Assembly (NCBI RefSeq): GCF_031453615.1
Contig: NZ_JAVIZT010000001.1
Coordinates: 3,224,001-3,288,000, forward strand
Direction of reading: 5' to 3'
Origin: Microbacterium sp. SORGH_AS_0428
GTDB taxonomy: Bacteria; Actinomycetota; Actinomycetes; Actinomycetales; Microbacteriaceae
Length of the DNA stretch: 64,000 nt
How positions within the stretch are numbered: the first letter of the stretch is position 1; each line of letters opens with the position of its first letter. This document shows positions 1-8,449 of the stretch, piece after piece. Made by a program: the position numbers and the translations under genes. The notes below the pieces were generated by a model, which did no database searches, had not been told where the DNA came from, and saw only the letters and a list, made by a program, of their open reading frames with translations.

Positions 1-1948
1 GTATTTCGAGCGCAACCTCGACGCGACCAAGACCGCGTTCAACATCGAGGGACTCGAGACGACGTCGTACGACGCGAAGACCGACGCCGAGCCCGGGCAG
101 CTGCGCTCGGACGCCGACACGACCGCATCCATCCGCATCATGGACCCCGCCATCATCCAGCCGACGGTGCGCCAGCTGCAGCAGTACCGCCCGTACTACC
201 GCTTCGAGGACCCGCTGGATGTCGACCGGTACAAGATCGACGGTCAGACGCAGGACACCGTGGTCTCGGTCCGCGAGGTGAACACCGCGGGCCTCGGCGA
301 CGCCGGCTCGTGGCAGAACTCCACGCTCGTCTACACCCACGGCTACGGGCTCGTCGTCGCCAAGGGCAACGAGCGCACGACCGACGGTGACCCCGTCTTC
401 ATCGAGGGCAGCATCCCCGCATCCGGGTTCCTGACCGACGAGAAGTACGAGCCGCGCATCTACTTCGGCGAGAACTCGCCCGCGTACTCCATCGTGGGCG
501 CGCCCGACGGCACGACGCCGATCGAGTTGGACTACCCGTCGGCGAGCGACGGCGGCAACGACACCCGCACGACCTTCGACGGCGACGGCGGCCCGTCCAT
601 CGGCAACATGTTCAACCGCCTCATCTACGCGCTGAAGTTCCAGTCGGAGCAGATCGTCTTCTCCGACTCGATCAACGAGAAGTCGCAGATCCTGTACGAC
701 CGTGACCCCGCCGTGCGCGTGCAGAAGGCGGCGCCGTACCTGACGCTCGACTCGGACCCGTATCCGAGCGTGGTGGACGGTCGCGTGGTGTGGATCGTCG
801 ACGGGTACACGACGAGCGATCAGTACCCCTACTCGACGGCGACGAGCATGTCGCAAGCGATCGAGGACGCGAACAACCCGACGCCGCGCGTCGCGCTCGA
901 CAACGTCAACTACATCCGCAACTCGGTGAAGGCGACCGTGGACGCCTACGACGGCAAGGTCACCCTCTACGCCTGGGACGACACCGATCCGCTGCTGCAG
1001 GCATGGCAGAACGTCTTCCCGACCACGATCAAGCCGGTCTCGGACATGTCCGCCGACCTCATGAGCCACGTGCGCTACCCGACGGACCTGTTCAAGGTGC
1101 AGCGCGCGATGCTCGGCGAGTACCACGTCGACACGGCGCAGTCGCTCTACGAGCGCGACAACGCCTGGTCGACGCCGGCCGACCCGCAGAACGCCGACGT
1201 CAACCAGCCGCCGTACTACCTGAGCATGAAGATGCCGGGTCAGGATGAGCCGAGCTACTCGATGTTCACGAGCTTCATCCCACAGTCGACGGGCACGGAG
1301 TCGCGCAACGTCCTCATGGGATATCTCTCGGTCGACTCGGATGCCGGCAGCCAAGCGGGCGTGAAGAGCGCCGACTACGGCAAGCTGAGGCTTCTGGAGA
1401 TCACCGCGGGAGCCACCATCCCCGGTCCCGGCCAGGTGCAGAACACCTTCAACTCGGACCCCGGGATCTCGGCGCAGATCAACATCCTGAAGCAGGGCCA
1501 GTCGAACGTCATCAACGGCAACCTGCTGACCCTGCCCGTCGGCGGCGGACTGCTGTACGTGCAGCCGGTGTTCGTGCAGGCCTCCAGCGGTACGCAGCTG
1601 CCGCAGCTGCAGAAGGTGCTCGTCGCATTCGGTACCGAGGTCGCGTTCGAGGACACCCTGAACGAGGCACTCAACGCGCTGTTCGGCGGCGACTCCGGCG
1701 CCAACGCCGGCGATCAGGACGTGGCACCCGACCCGGGTGCGACTCCCTCGCCCGAGCAGACCGGCGGAAGCGACGGCTCGTCCGGCGGCGGGACCGGAAG
1801 CCCCGACTACCAGGCCGCGCTGCAGGACGCCCGCCAGGCGCTGCTCGACCGCGACGCCGCCCTCAAGGCCGGCGACTGGACCAAGTACGGCGAGGCGGAC
1901 AGCCGCCTCACCGCCGCGGTCGACAAGCTGATCCAGCTCGGCGGCTGA
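1..1948 (+). CDS. UPF0182 family membrane protein, C-terminal part (5' end outside window)
   Basis: The frame is open from the left edge (codons in phase from base 2), so the N-terminal part, which carries the membrane helices in this family, is missing. About 648 residues are visible. They match the extracytoplasmic portion of UPF0182 (COG1615) proteins, large actinobacterial membrane proteins of unknown function. Recognisable stretches are YFERNLDATKTAFNI at the very start and DPAIIQPTVRQLQQYRPYY near residue 48. After an acidic Gly/Ser/Asp-rich linker (about residues 560-600) the protein ends in a short helical segment containing ARQALLDRDAALKAGDW, a typical tail for these proteins. Family assignment is firm, but no biochemical role can be given. 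Confidence 0.9.
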   Translation, partial: YFERNLDATKTAFNIEGLETTSYDAKTDAEPGQLRSDADTTASIRIMDPAIIQPTVRQLQQYRPYYRFEDPLDVDRYKIDGQTQDTVVSVREVNTAGLGDAGSWQNSTLVYTHGYGLVVAKGNERTTDGDPVFIEGSIPASGFLTDEKYEPRIYFGENSPAYSIVGAPDGTTPIELDYPSASDGGNDTRTTFDGDGGPSIGNMFNRLIYALKFQSEQIVFSDSINEKSQILYDRDPAVRVQKAAPYLTLDSDPYPSVVDGRVVWIVDGYTTSDQYPYSTATSMSQAIEDANNPTPRVALDNVNYIRNSVKATVDAYDGKVTLYAWDDTDPLLQAWQNVFPTTIKPVSDMSADLMSHVRYPTDLFKVQRAMLGEYHVDTAQSLYERDNAWSTPADPQNADVNQPPYYLSMKMPGQDEPSYSMFTSFIPQSTGTESRNVLMGYLSVDSDAGSQAGVKSADYGKLRLLEITAGATIPGPGQVQNTFNSDPGISAQINILKQGQSNVINGNLLTLPVGGGLLYVQPVFVQASSGTQLPQLQKVLVAFGTEVAFEDTLNEALNALFGGDSGANAGDQDVAPDPGATPSPEQTGGSDGSSGGGTGSPDYQAALQDARQALLDRDAALKAGDWTKYGEADSRLTAAVDKLIQLGG

Positions 1949-1968
1949 GCCGCATCCGCATCCCCTCG

Positions 1969-1997
1969 CGCCGGCCCCGCATTCCGCGGGGCTGGCG
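1969..1997 (+). terminator. GC-rich hairpin after the UPF0182 gene
   Basis: Two 12-base arms (CGCCGGCCCCGC and GCGGGGCTGGCG, one G-T pair) enclose a 5-base loop about 20 bases after the stop codon. No T-run follows, so intrinsic termination is plausible but not proven. Confidence 0.45.
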
Positions 1998-2012
1998 CGC
2001 TCGCTTCACCAC

Positions 2013-2087
2013 CCCGCGAGACTGCATCTTCGCGACGAGATCACGGTATTTACCCGTGATCTCGTGCGCGGGATGCAGTCTCGCGGG
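2013..2087. repeat. Dispersed long palindrome, copy 1
   Basis: Perfect 16-base outer arms (CCCGCGAGACTGCATC at 2013 and its complement ending at 2087) enclose a second perfect stem (ACGAGATCACGG and its complement) around a short TATTTAC loop. The 75-bp element could form a long two-step hairpin. A close copy lies at 58466-58538, also between genes. It is located between the convergent UPF0182 gene and the crt operon end and could act as a bidirectional terminator or a REP/MITE-like element. Confidence 0.8.
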
Positions 2088-2113
2088 TCAGGGGAGGGGT
2101 GAGGGGGCCCGCG

Positions 2114-2998
2114 TCAGGCGGTGAGGAGGGCGTACCAGATGAGCAACAGGGTCGTCCCGAAACCGCCCAGCTGATTGAGCCACAGGAACCGCCCCCACCC
2201 GACCGTGGCGCGCTCGCACGTCTCATCGGTGATCGAGCGGTAGGGCCACAGCGCGAGCAGGTACGGGATGACGAGCAGGCCGCCGAGCGGTCCCGGCCAC
2301 GCCGACGCGAGCATCACAAGGCCCGCCGCGACGTAGCACCCGAGCGCGAACCACACGGTCCACCGTGCGCCGCGCACGGTCGCGATCGAGGAGATGCCGG
2401 CCTCGCGGTCCGCGGTGACGTCCTGTACGGCACCGAACGCGTGGGAGGCGACGCCCCACAGCGCGAAGGCGACGAGAACGGCGATCAGCCCCGGAGTGAA
2501 CGTCGCGCCCGCGAGCACGAGCCCGTACACCGCGGGCGAGAAGAAGTGGATGCTGCTCGTCATCGAATCGGCGAACGGCACCTCTTTGAGGCGCAGCGGC
2601 GGGGCCGAGTAGAACACCACGAAGAACAGGCTGACCGCGAGCACGACCCAGGATGCGGGCGAGCCGACGGCGACGAGGTAGACGACGAACGGCAGGCACG
2701 ACAGGGCCGCCGCCCACAGCGTGATCCGGTGCATCCGCCGGTCGAGGACAGCTCCGTGCGCGCCGCCCTTGCGCGGATTGCGCAGGTCGGACTCGTAGTC
2801 GAAGACGTCGTTCACGCCGTACATCGCGAGGTTGTACGGAACGAGGAAGAACAGCGTGCCGACGATGAGCGTCAGATCCACCGTGCGCGTGGTCATCACC
2901 ACGGTCGCCGCGAACGGGAACGCCGTGTTGATCCAGCTCACGGGGCGCGACGAGACGAACAGCGTGCGGAGCACGCCGGCGGAGCGGAGGTCTGTCAT
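2114..2998 (-). CDS. crtEb: Lycopene elongase, UbiA-family prenyltransferase
   Basis: A 294-residue polytopic membrane protein of the UbiA prenyltransferase superfamily. The aspartate-rich motif NDVFDYESD lies near residue 65 and a second polar motif DVTADREAG near residue 185. In C50-carotenoid producers CrtEb adds dimethylallyl units to lycopene, giving flavuxanthin. It is the last gene of the operon. The ATG at 2998 overlaps the crtYf stop by 4 bases, which is why the upstream in-frame ATG was not chosen. Order and overlap match the known crtYe-crtYf-crtEb arrangement of Corynebacterium and Microbacteriaceae. Confidence 0.9.
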   Translation of the reverse strand: MTDLRSAGVLRTLFVSSRPVSWINTAFPFAATVVMTTRTVDLTLIVGTLFFLVPYNLAMYGVNDVFDYESDLRNPRKGGAHGAVLDRRMHRITLWAAALSCLPFVVYLVAVGSPASWVVLAVSLFFVVFYSAPPLRLKEVPFADSMTSSIHFFSPAVYGLVLAGATFTPGLIAVLVAFALWGVASHAFGAVQDVTADREAGISSIATVRGARWTVWFALGCYVAAGLVMLASAWPGPLGGLLVIPYLLALWPYRSITDETCERATVGWGRFLWLNQLGGFGTTLLLIWYALLTA

Positions 2999-3300
2999 TC
3001 GGTCTTCCGAGTCGAAAGCAGCGACAGCACGGCGGGAACGCCGAACGCTGCGCACAGCGGATAGGAGAAGTCCTCGATCGGGGCGAGTCCGATCCGGATG
3101 CCGCTGAGATGCTCCGCGGGGTAGGTGAACAGATCGAGGGCGATCATCACGTTATCGAAGACCGCTGTCAACGCGAACAGCACGACGGCGGCGACGATGC
3201 TGGCCCGCATCCGTCGAGCGAAACCGGGGCGGCGGGCACTGATCGCGGTCACCACGGCGGTGACCAGGACGAAGGGCGCGACGATCAGCGGGTAGGTCAT
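2995..3300 (-). CDS. crtYf: C50 carotenoid cyclase subunit, CrtYf type
   Basis: A 101-residue membrane protein with about three hydrophobic segments and the conserved APIEDFSYPLC motif of the lycopene-cyclase domain. Together with CrtYe it would form the heterodimeric cyclase that closes the end rings of C50 carotenoids. The start at 3300 overlaps the crtYe stop (ATGA) and its own stop overlaps the crtEb start, so translation is probably coupled. Whether the ring is epsilon (decaprenoxanthin) or gamma (sarcinaxanthin) cannot be read from sequence by eye. Confidence 0.87.
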   Translation of the reverse strand: MTYPLIVAPFVLVTAVVTAISARRPGFARRMRASIVAAVVLFALTAVFDNVMIALDLFTYPAEHLSGIRIGLAPIEDFSYPLCAAFGVPAVLSLLSTRKTE

Positions 3301-3623
3301 GCCGCGTCCTGCCGGCGCCCGGTGACCCGCAGGATTGCGGCGTGCACGACGAGCGCGAGGTAGCACAGGAACGCGAGGAACACCGGCTCCTCGAGCGGGA
3401 GGTGCGGCGCGAGGTCGATCCCGACCAGCAGCGGGCTGCCACCTTTGACGAACACGCCCGTGACGATGCCGACGGCGTCCCAGAGCAGGAAGAAGGCGGT
3501 GCCGATGGCGACGGCTGCCGCGGTCAGCCCCGGACGTGCCCACAGCGCCAGCCGGAACCGAGCGTCGAGGGCGCCCACCCCGGCGATGCTGATGAGCAGC
3601 GCCAGCAGGTAGAGACCCGGCAT
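3297..3623 (-). CDS. crtYe: C50 carotenoid cyclase subunit, CrtYe type
   Basis: A 108-residue protein with three predicted membrane helices and the motif HLPLEEPVFLAFLCY, typical of the CrtYe/CrtYc half of heterodimeric lycopene cyclases. The ATG at 3623 overlaps the crtI stop by 4 bases, which decides the start over longer in-frame versions. It is the partner of the next gene, crtYf. Confidence 0.87.
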   Translation of the reverse strand: MPGLYLLALLISIAGVGALDARFRLALWARPGLTAAAVAIGTAFFLLWDAVGIVTGVFVKGGSPLLVGIDLAPHLPLEEPVFLAFLCYLALVVHAAILRVTGRRQDAA

Positions 3624-5177
3624 CACACCGCCTCGGCCGCCGGCTCGGGGATGGGGCCCGCCGAGCGGTCGCCGCGCATCCGCTTCACCACGAGTTCGGC
3701 CGAGATGAGACACATCGGAAGCCCGATGCCCGGCAGCACGGACGCGCCGGAGTAGTACAGCCCGTCCACCTTGGCGGAGGCGTTGCGGGGGCGGAACAGC
3801 GCACTCTGCAGGAGCGGATGTGCGAGACCGAGCGCGTTGCCGCGCCAGGCGTGCAGGTCGGCCTCGAAGTCGCCGGGTGCGATCGTGCGGCGCACGACGA
3901 TGCGATCACGCAGGTCGGGCACGTCGCACCATGCGGCGATCTGATCGATGGCCGCATCCGCCGCGCGTTCGATCACGACATCACCGGCCCCGTCGACGCC
4001 GCCGTGGCCGAGACCGGGGTCCGCCGGGATCGGCACCAGGACGAACAGGTTCTCGTGGCCCTCCGGCGCGACGGAGGGGTCGGTCGCGCTGGGCCGGCAG
4101 ACGTACAGCGAAGCCGGATCCGGGATGCGGGTGGTCTCGCCGAAGATCGCGGCGAAGTTCGTGCGCCAGTCCTCGGTGAACAGCAGCGTGTGGTGCGTGA
4201 GCTCGGGAAGCTCACCCTTCACGCCGAGCAGCACGAGCAGCGCGCCGTAGCTCGGCGTCTTCGAACGCCACCAGGACTCCGGGTAGGTGCGGTAGCGCTC
4301 CGGGACGAGGCGGGTCTCGGTGTGGTGCAGATCGGCACTGGAGACCACGGCGTCGGCGTCGAAGCGGCGACCGTCGGCGGTCACCACGCCGCGCGCGACA
4401 CCGTCGGAGACGAGGATGCGCTCGACGCTCGCACCGGTCTCGATCACGACGCCGCGCTCAGTGGCGAGGCGTGCGATGGCGTCGATCAAGGCGGTGAAGC
4501 CGCCCTGCGGGTAGCGCCACCCGATCGTCGAGATCCAGGTGGCTCATGAGGTGGTACAGGCTCGGCAGCTGGTAGGGCGAACCGCCCAGGAAGACACCGG
4601 CATAGCCCAGGATCTGGCGGAGCCGCGTATCGGTGAACCGCTTGTCGATCTTCGACTGCAGCGGCTGGGTGAGCAGCCGTGTCAGGTGTCCCAGCCGGCG
4701 CAGGATCGCGGGGTCGGTCAGGTTGCCGAGCGACTCGTACGTGTCGTAGAGGAAGCGGTCGACCGCGAGGTCGTACGCCTCGCCGGCCGAGTCCAGGTAC
4801 GCGGCCAGGCGCGCGCCGGCTCCAGGCTCGATCGATTCGAACAGCGCGGTCGCCTCCTCGCGACCCGAAACGACGTCGACGGGAGCCTCGTCCAGGTGCG
4901 ATTCGGCGTAGACGCGGTAGGCGGGGACGAGGTCGACGAGATCGAGCTGCTCCGCCGTCGTCGTGCCGAGCAGGCGGAAGAAGTGGTCGAACACCTCCGG
5001 CATGAGATACCAGCTGGGGCCGGTGTCGAAGCGGAAACCGTCGCTCTCCCACGAGCCTGCCCGACCGCCCACTGCGTCGCGCCCCTCGAGCAGGGTGACC
5101 TCATGCCCGTCCGTGGCGAGCAGCGCGGCCGTGGCGAGCCCGGCGATCCCGCCTCCGATGACGACGGTACGACTCAT
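3623..5177 (-). pseudogene. crtI: Phytoene desaturase, reading frame broken by +1 shift
   Basis: The N-terminal part from ATG 5177 has the FAD-binding GGGIAGLATA motif and the GGRAGSWESDGFRFDTGPS region of CrtI. It reads correctly to LYHLMSHLDLDD near 4524, then runs out of frame. The rest (RYPQGGFTALIDAIARLA onward to the conserved C-terminal GASVLPGIGLPMCLISAE) continues in another frame to 3623. The span is 1555 bases, one more than a multiple of three. Removing one G from the GGG run (plus-strand CCC at 4520-4522) restores about 517 residues, the usual CrtI length. CrtI converts phytoene to lycopene, so a true mutation would block pigment formation. Flanking ATGA overlaps with crtB and crtYe are intact, and a sequencing error is equally possible. 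Confidence 0.88.
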
Positions 5178-6046
5178 GAGCGTTCCTTCAGAGGTGCGGC
5201 GCCCAACCAGGCGCGGGCGGCGAGAACAGCCTTCTGCGATGTGGGCACGCGCACGCGGCCCTCGGCACTCGTGCCGCGCAGGCGCGCGGAGAGTGCGGCG
5301 AACAGATCGTGGGCGGCGGTGACGGCTCTGCGGCAGTCCGGGGGCAGGAGGGGGATGGTGGCGGCCGCCGTGGCGAGGTCGGCGTCGATCCGGTCGAGCA
5401 CGTCGTCCCTCGTGCGCTCGACGCCGTCGACGGCGAGGTAATCGCGTCCGAGAGCGCCCGCATCGTGCTCCAGGTCGCGAAGGAAGTTGACGTCCTGGAA
5501 GGCGCGTCCGAGAGCGCGCGCCCCGGCGACGAGGTCGGCCGGGGGAGAGGAGGGGGAACGGCGTCCGGCGTTCTCGAAGACGGCGAGGCACATCAACCCC
5601 ACCACCTCCGCCGATCCGTAGACGTAGGTGTCGTGCGAGACGTCGTCGTGCTCGCGCACGCCCAGATCCGTGCGCATCGACGCGAAGAACGGGGCCGTCA
5701 GATCCTCGCCGATCCCGCACTCGCGGGCCGTCAGGGCGAACGCGTGCACGACGAGGTTTGCGCTGAAGCCCCGCTCGACGGCCGCGCGGGTCTCCTGCTC
5801 GAACGCGTCGAGGACCTGTTCCTGCTGCGCCCGGTCCAGCCCGGCTTCTCCGGCCGGCCCGTCCACGATCTCGTCGGCGACGCGAACGAGCGCGTAGACG
5901 TTGCGGATGTGGGGGCGGGTGCGCGGGCTGAGAAGCCCGGTCGCGAGGGCGAACGAGGTGGAGTACGCGCGGATGACGGATGCGGCGGCGGCCACTGCCG
6001 TCCGGTCGTAGAGGGACAGCCCGCTCGGCTGGTCGCGTGCGCTCAC
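5174..6046 (-). CDS. crtB: Phytoene synthase
   Basis: A 290-residue squalene/phytoene synthase family enzyme that condenses two geranylgeranyl diphosphates into phytoene. Both metal-binding aspartate motifs are visible: RVADEIVDG near residue 57 and NFLRDLEHDAGALGRDYL near residue 185. The N-terminal YSTSFALAT segment is typical. The GTG start at 6046 overlaps the crtE stop (GTGA) and the stop overlaps the crtI ATG. Confidence 0.93.
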   Translation of the reverse strand: MSARDQPSGLSLYDRTAVAAAASVIRAYSTSFALATGLLSPRTRPHIRNVYALVRVADEIVDGPAGEAGLDRAQQEQVLDAFEQETRAAVERGFSANLVVHAFALTARECGIGEDLTAPFFASMRTDLGVREHDDVSHDTYVYGSAEVVGLMCLAVFENAGRRSPSSPPADLVAGARALGRAFQDVNFLRDLEHDAGALGRDYLAVDGVERTRDDVLDRIDADLATAAATIPLLPPDCRRAVTAAHDLFAALSARLRGTSAEGRVRVPTSQKAVLAARAWLGAAPLKERS

Positions 6047-7101
6047 GGCATCCTCTCCGCGATGCGGGTCGCGAGCTCGTCGACGAGCCCGGACGCGGCG
6101 GGCGAGAGAGTGGCTGCGTCGGTTCGAGCGGAGCGGAGCGTCTCGTCGATGAGGACGGCGAGACGCTCGCGGGCGCCGGTCGCCTTCAGCGCCCGCTGTG
6201 CGGCCAGCACCGCCACCGGACCCGTGTGCGCGACTGCGAGGGCCTCCGCGACCGCGTCACGGCCCGCTCCCTGCTGTGCGAGGACGACGAGGGGGGTGCG
6301 TTTGGCCTCACGAAGGTCGCTGCCCGCATCCCGGCCCGCCTGGTCGGCCGTGCCGAAGGCGCCGATCAGATCGTCGACGAGCTGGAAGGCGAGTCCCAGC
6401 GCGCCGCCGGCCCGGCGGAGCGCCTCGAGCTCGGGCTCGCTCGCGCCGGCGAGCAGCGCACCGGCACGCAGCGGCGCGTCGAAGGAGTAGACCGCGGTCT
6501 TGTCGTGTGCCGTGGTGAGCACGGCGGCCGCCTCCGCAGCGTGCAGTCCGAGCGAGTTCTCGACGTCGGCGAGCTCGCCCGCGGCCGAGACCGACACGGC
6601 GTCGTCGAAGAGTGCCACGAGTGCGGTCCGCGTCGCCGCGGGGACATCGACGAGCGCGAGGATGCGGGTGGCTTCGTACAGCAGCAGGTCGCCGCCGAGG
6701 ATCGCCGCTGCGTCGCCGAGATCGTCGGCGCCGGAGGCGGACGCACCGGCGGCGGTGGCTCGCGTGCGGAACTCGCCGGAGATGTTCAGGACGCCGCGGC
6801 GCTGGACGTCGTGGTCGATCACGTCATCGTGCACGACGAAGGCCGCGTGCAGCAGCTCGAAGGCCGCAGCGACCTCGTAGACGGCAGGCAGCGCCTCGTC
6901 CGCTCCGTCGAATGCCAGGTACGCGCCCACGACGTTGGCCGGGCGGAATCGCTTGCCGCCGGTGGCCGCGCGCGTCACGGCGGCGGTCAGCGCGGCGTAG
7001 GCCTCCGCGCCGTCGGTGGCGCGGCGACGGATGCGGGCGAGAGCCGCATCGACCGCCGCGTCGATCCCCGCGCGGTTGTCCGCGCTCAACCAGGAGATCA
7101 T
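6043..7101 (-). CDS. crtE: Geranylgeranyl diphosphate synthase, polyprenyl synthetase family
   Basis: A 352-residue trans-prenyltransferase. The first aspartate-rich motif appears as HDDVIDHD after FELLHAAFV. The second is present in the form FQLVDDLIGAFG rather than the common DDILD, as seen in actinobacterial GGPP synthases. GGKRFRPA near residue 50 is the IPP-binding region. It supplies GGPP to CrtB. The ATG at 7101 overlaps the idi stop by 4 bases, so longer in-frame starts were rejected. Confidence 0.92.
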   Translation of the reverse strand: MISWLSADNRAGIDAAVDAALARIRRRATDGAEAYAALTAAVTRAATGGKRFRPANVVGAYLAFDGADEALPAVYEVAAAFELLHAAFVVHDDVIDHDVQRRGVLNISGEFRTRATAAGASASGADDLGDAAAILGGDLLLYEATRILALVDVPAATRTALVALFDDAVSVSAAGELADVENSLGLHAAEAAAVLTTAHDKTAVYSFDAPLRAGALLAGASEPELEALRRAGGALGLAFQLVDDLIGAFGTADQAGRDAGSDLREAKRTPLVVLAQQGAGRDAVAEALAVAHTGPVAVLAAQRALKATGARERLAVLIDETLRSARTDAATLSPAASGLVDELATRIAERMP

Positions 7102-7652
7102 CGGGCCCTCGCCTGTATCCGCCGCTGGGCGACGAACAGATCGAGCTGACGGGCCTGCAGCACGAGCCAGGGGCTGAACGCCCACTCCGCGGCATCCAGA
7201 GCCCCCACCAGGTCGGCGGGGTGCACCCACTGCGTCTCGAGCACTTCGAGAGGGTTCGGCTGCGGCAGATTCTCGGCGCGTGCGATGTACACGGGGCAGA
7301 TCTCGTTCTCGACGATCCCGCTCGCGTCGGTGGCGCGGTATCGGAAGAGGGGGAGGGCGAGTTCGATGTCGCTCAGACGCAGCCCGAGTTCGGAGTCCGC
7401 GTGTCGTTTGACGGCGTTCAGGACGGGCTCGGCCGGTCGAGGATGTCCGCAGAACGAGTTGGTCCACACCCCGGGCCAGGTGCGCTTGTGCAGGGCACGG
7501 CGGGTGACGAGCACGCGGCCTTCGTCATCCAGAACGTGACAGGAGAACGCGAGATGCAGCGCAGTGTCTGTACCGTGGACACTGCTCTTGGGCGCCGTCC
7601 CGATCTGGTTGCCCTCATCATCCACAAGAATGACCTGTTCGATCTCGTCCAT
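7098..7652 (-). CDS. idi: Isopentenyl-diphosphate delta-isomerase, type 1 (Nudix)
   Basis: About 184 residues. TWPGVWTNSFCGHPRPAE carries the catalytic cysteine and metal ligands of type I Idi, and a second conserved region is FRYRATDASGIVENEICPVY, containing the catalytic glutamate. It interconverts IPP and DMAPP and is the first gene of the carotenoid operon. The chosen ATG at 7652 follows GGAAGGG closely. An in-frame ATG at 7664 lies directly beside the operator-like palindrome and could be used on a leaderless transcript. Confidence 0.9.
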   Translation of the reverse strand: MDEIEQVILVDDEGNQIGTAPKSSVHGTDTALHLAFSCHVLDDEGRVLVTRRALHKRTWPGVWTNSFCGHPRPAEPVLNAVKRHADSELGLRLSDIELALPLFRYRATDASGIVENEICPVYIARAENLPQPNPLEVLETQWVHPADLVGALDAAEWAFSPWLVLQARQLDLFVAQRRIQARAR

Positions 7653-7665
7653 GCGCCCTTCCATT

Positions 7666-7685
7666 TTGCTAGCTTTACTAGCTAA
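7666..7685. promoter_or_regulatory. Operator-like palindrome between idi-crt operon and marR gene
   Basis: TTGCTAG and CTAGCTAA arms flank a 5-base centre, 1-2 bases upstream of the first possible idi start and about 45 bases upstream of the divergent marR start. A palindrome at this position fits the binding site of the MarR-type regulator encoded next door, by analogy with CrtR of Corynebacterium glutamicum. The binding is inferred. Confidence 0.6.
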
Positions 7686-7728
7686 CTGAGTTCGATCGAG
7701 CATACATACGGCCTGAGGGGGTGTCCAC

Positions 7729-8211
7729 ATGGCGAATCCCGCTGACTCCGACGATATGTCGCGTGATAAGGATCGCGCAGTATGGCGCGTCCTGTCGGCC
7801 GTGCGCGCCTTCAGTGACGCCATGGATCGCATGTACAGCGGAATGAAGGGCGACATGGACATGAACGCCACCGATCTCGCCGCCCTGCGCATGCTGATCA
7901 TCCGCGAGCAGCGGGGGCAGGATGTCAGTCCGCACGACATCGCCCGCCATCTGCGGATCTCCACCGCCTCCACGACCAAGCTCGTCGACCGTTTGGCGGA
8001 GTCCGGTCACGTCGTGCGTAAGCCGCATCCGGTCGATCGTCGGGCGCGGCTGATCTCGTTGACGGACAAGTCCCGCACCGACTTCACGCACCACTTCCGC
8101 GACAGCATCGACGCGATGCGGGACGTCGCGTTCGACTACTCGCCGACGGATCTGGCGGTGATCGCCGACTTCCTCGAGCGGATGTCGGTCGGCATCGACC
8201 CGGACGCGTGA
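7729..8211 (+). CDS. MarR-family regulator divergent from the carotenoid operon
   Basis: A 160-residue winged-helix protein. DIARHLRISTASTTKLVDRLAESG forms the DNA-recognition helix-turn-helix (about residues 70-95), followed by the wing HPVDRRARLISLT. The ATG at 7729 has a G-rich ribosome site (GAGGGGG) about 8 bases upstream. The divergent placement next to idi-crtEBI-YeYf-Eb is the arrangement of CrtR in C. glutamicum, a repressor whose effector is geranylgeranyl diphosphate, so the same role is inferred here. A strong terminator follows. Confidence 0.85.
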   Translation: MANPADSDDMSRDKDRAVWRVLSAVRAFSDAMDRMYSGMKGDMDMNATDLAALRMLIIREQRGQDVSPHDIARHLRISTASTTKLVDRLAESGHVVRKPHPVDRRARLISLTDKSRTDFTHHFRDSIDAMRDVAFDYSPTDLAVIADFLERMSVGIDPDA

Positions 8212-8253
8212 GGCAGCACAAGCGGGTCTGATCGGGACTTTCCCGGCAAAGCA

Positions 8254-8288
8254 GAAGGCCCGGATCCGAGGATCCGGGCCTTCTTTTT
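8254..8288 (+). terminator. Rho-independent terminator after marR
   Basis: Perfect 14-base arms (GAAGGCCCGGATCC and its complement) with a 2-base loop, followed by TTTTT. It lies about 40 bases after the marR stop and directly abuts the 3' end of the oppositely oriented tRNA gene. Confidence 0.9.
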
Positions 8289-8289
8289 G

Positions 8290-8363
8290 TTGCGGGGACA
8301 GGATTTGAACCTGCGACCTCTGGGTTATGAGCCCAGCGAGCTACCGAACTGCTCCACCCCGCG
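8290..8363 (-). tRNA. Initiator tRNA-Met (CAU)
   Basis: A 74-base cloverleaf on the minus strand with anticodon CAT in the loop of CTGGGCTCATAACCCAG. The three G-C pairs below the anticodon loop and the unpaired C1-A72 end (CGCGGGG against CCCCGCA) are the initiator hallmarks. The T-arm GCAGGTTCAAATCCTGT is intact. The CCA end is not encoded. Confidence 0.93.
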
Positions 8364-8449
8364 GCACAAGAGATAACACTAGCACGCGTTCGGGCGATGC
8401 GCGAATCGAGGCGGTTGCCGTCGCCCGTCGGCGCCGCGAGGATGGGGGA

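Noticed and set aside
2013..2087. CRISPR-like or attachment repeat
   Set aside because: Single palindromic units far apart without spacers; no cas genes in the window.
2099..3064. Long plus-strand reading frames opposite the crt genes and many other genes
   Set aside because: They are composition-driven antisense frames in high-GC DNA, rich in Arg, Gly and His, with no family character. The minus-strand genes carry clear motifs and coupled overlaps.
8327..8449. N-terminal extension of the nitrilase-family protein
   Set aside because: The extended frame would start inside the initiator tRNA gene. The family alignment starts near GTG 8450.
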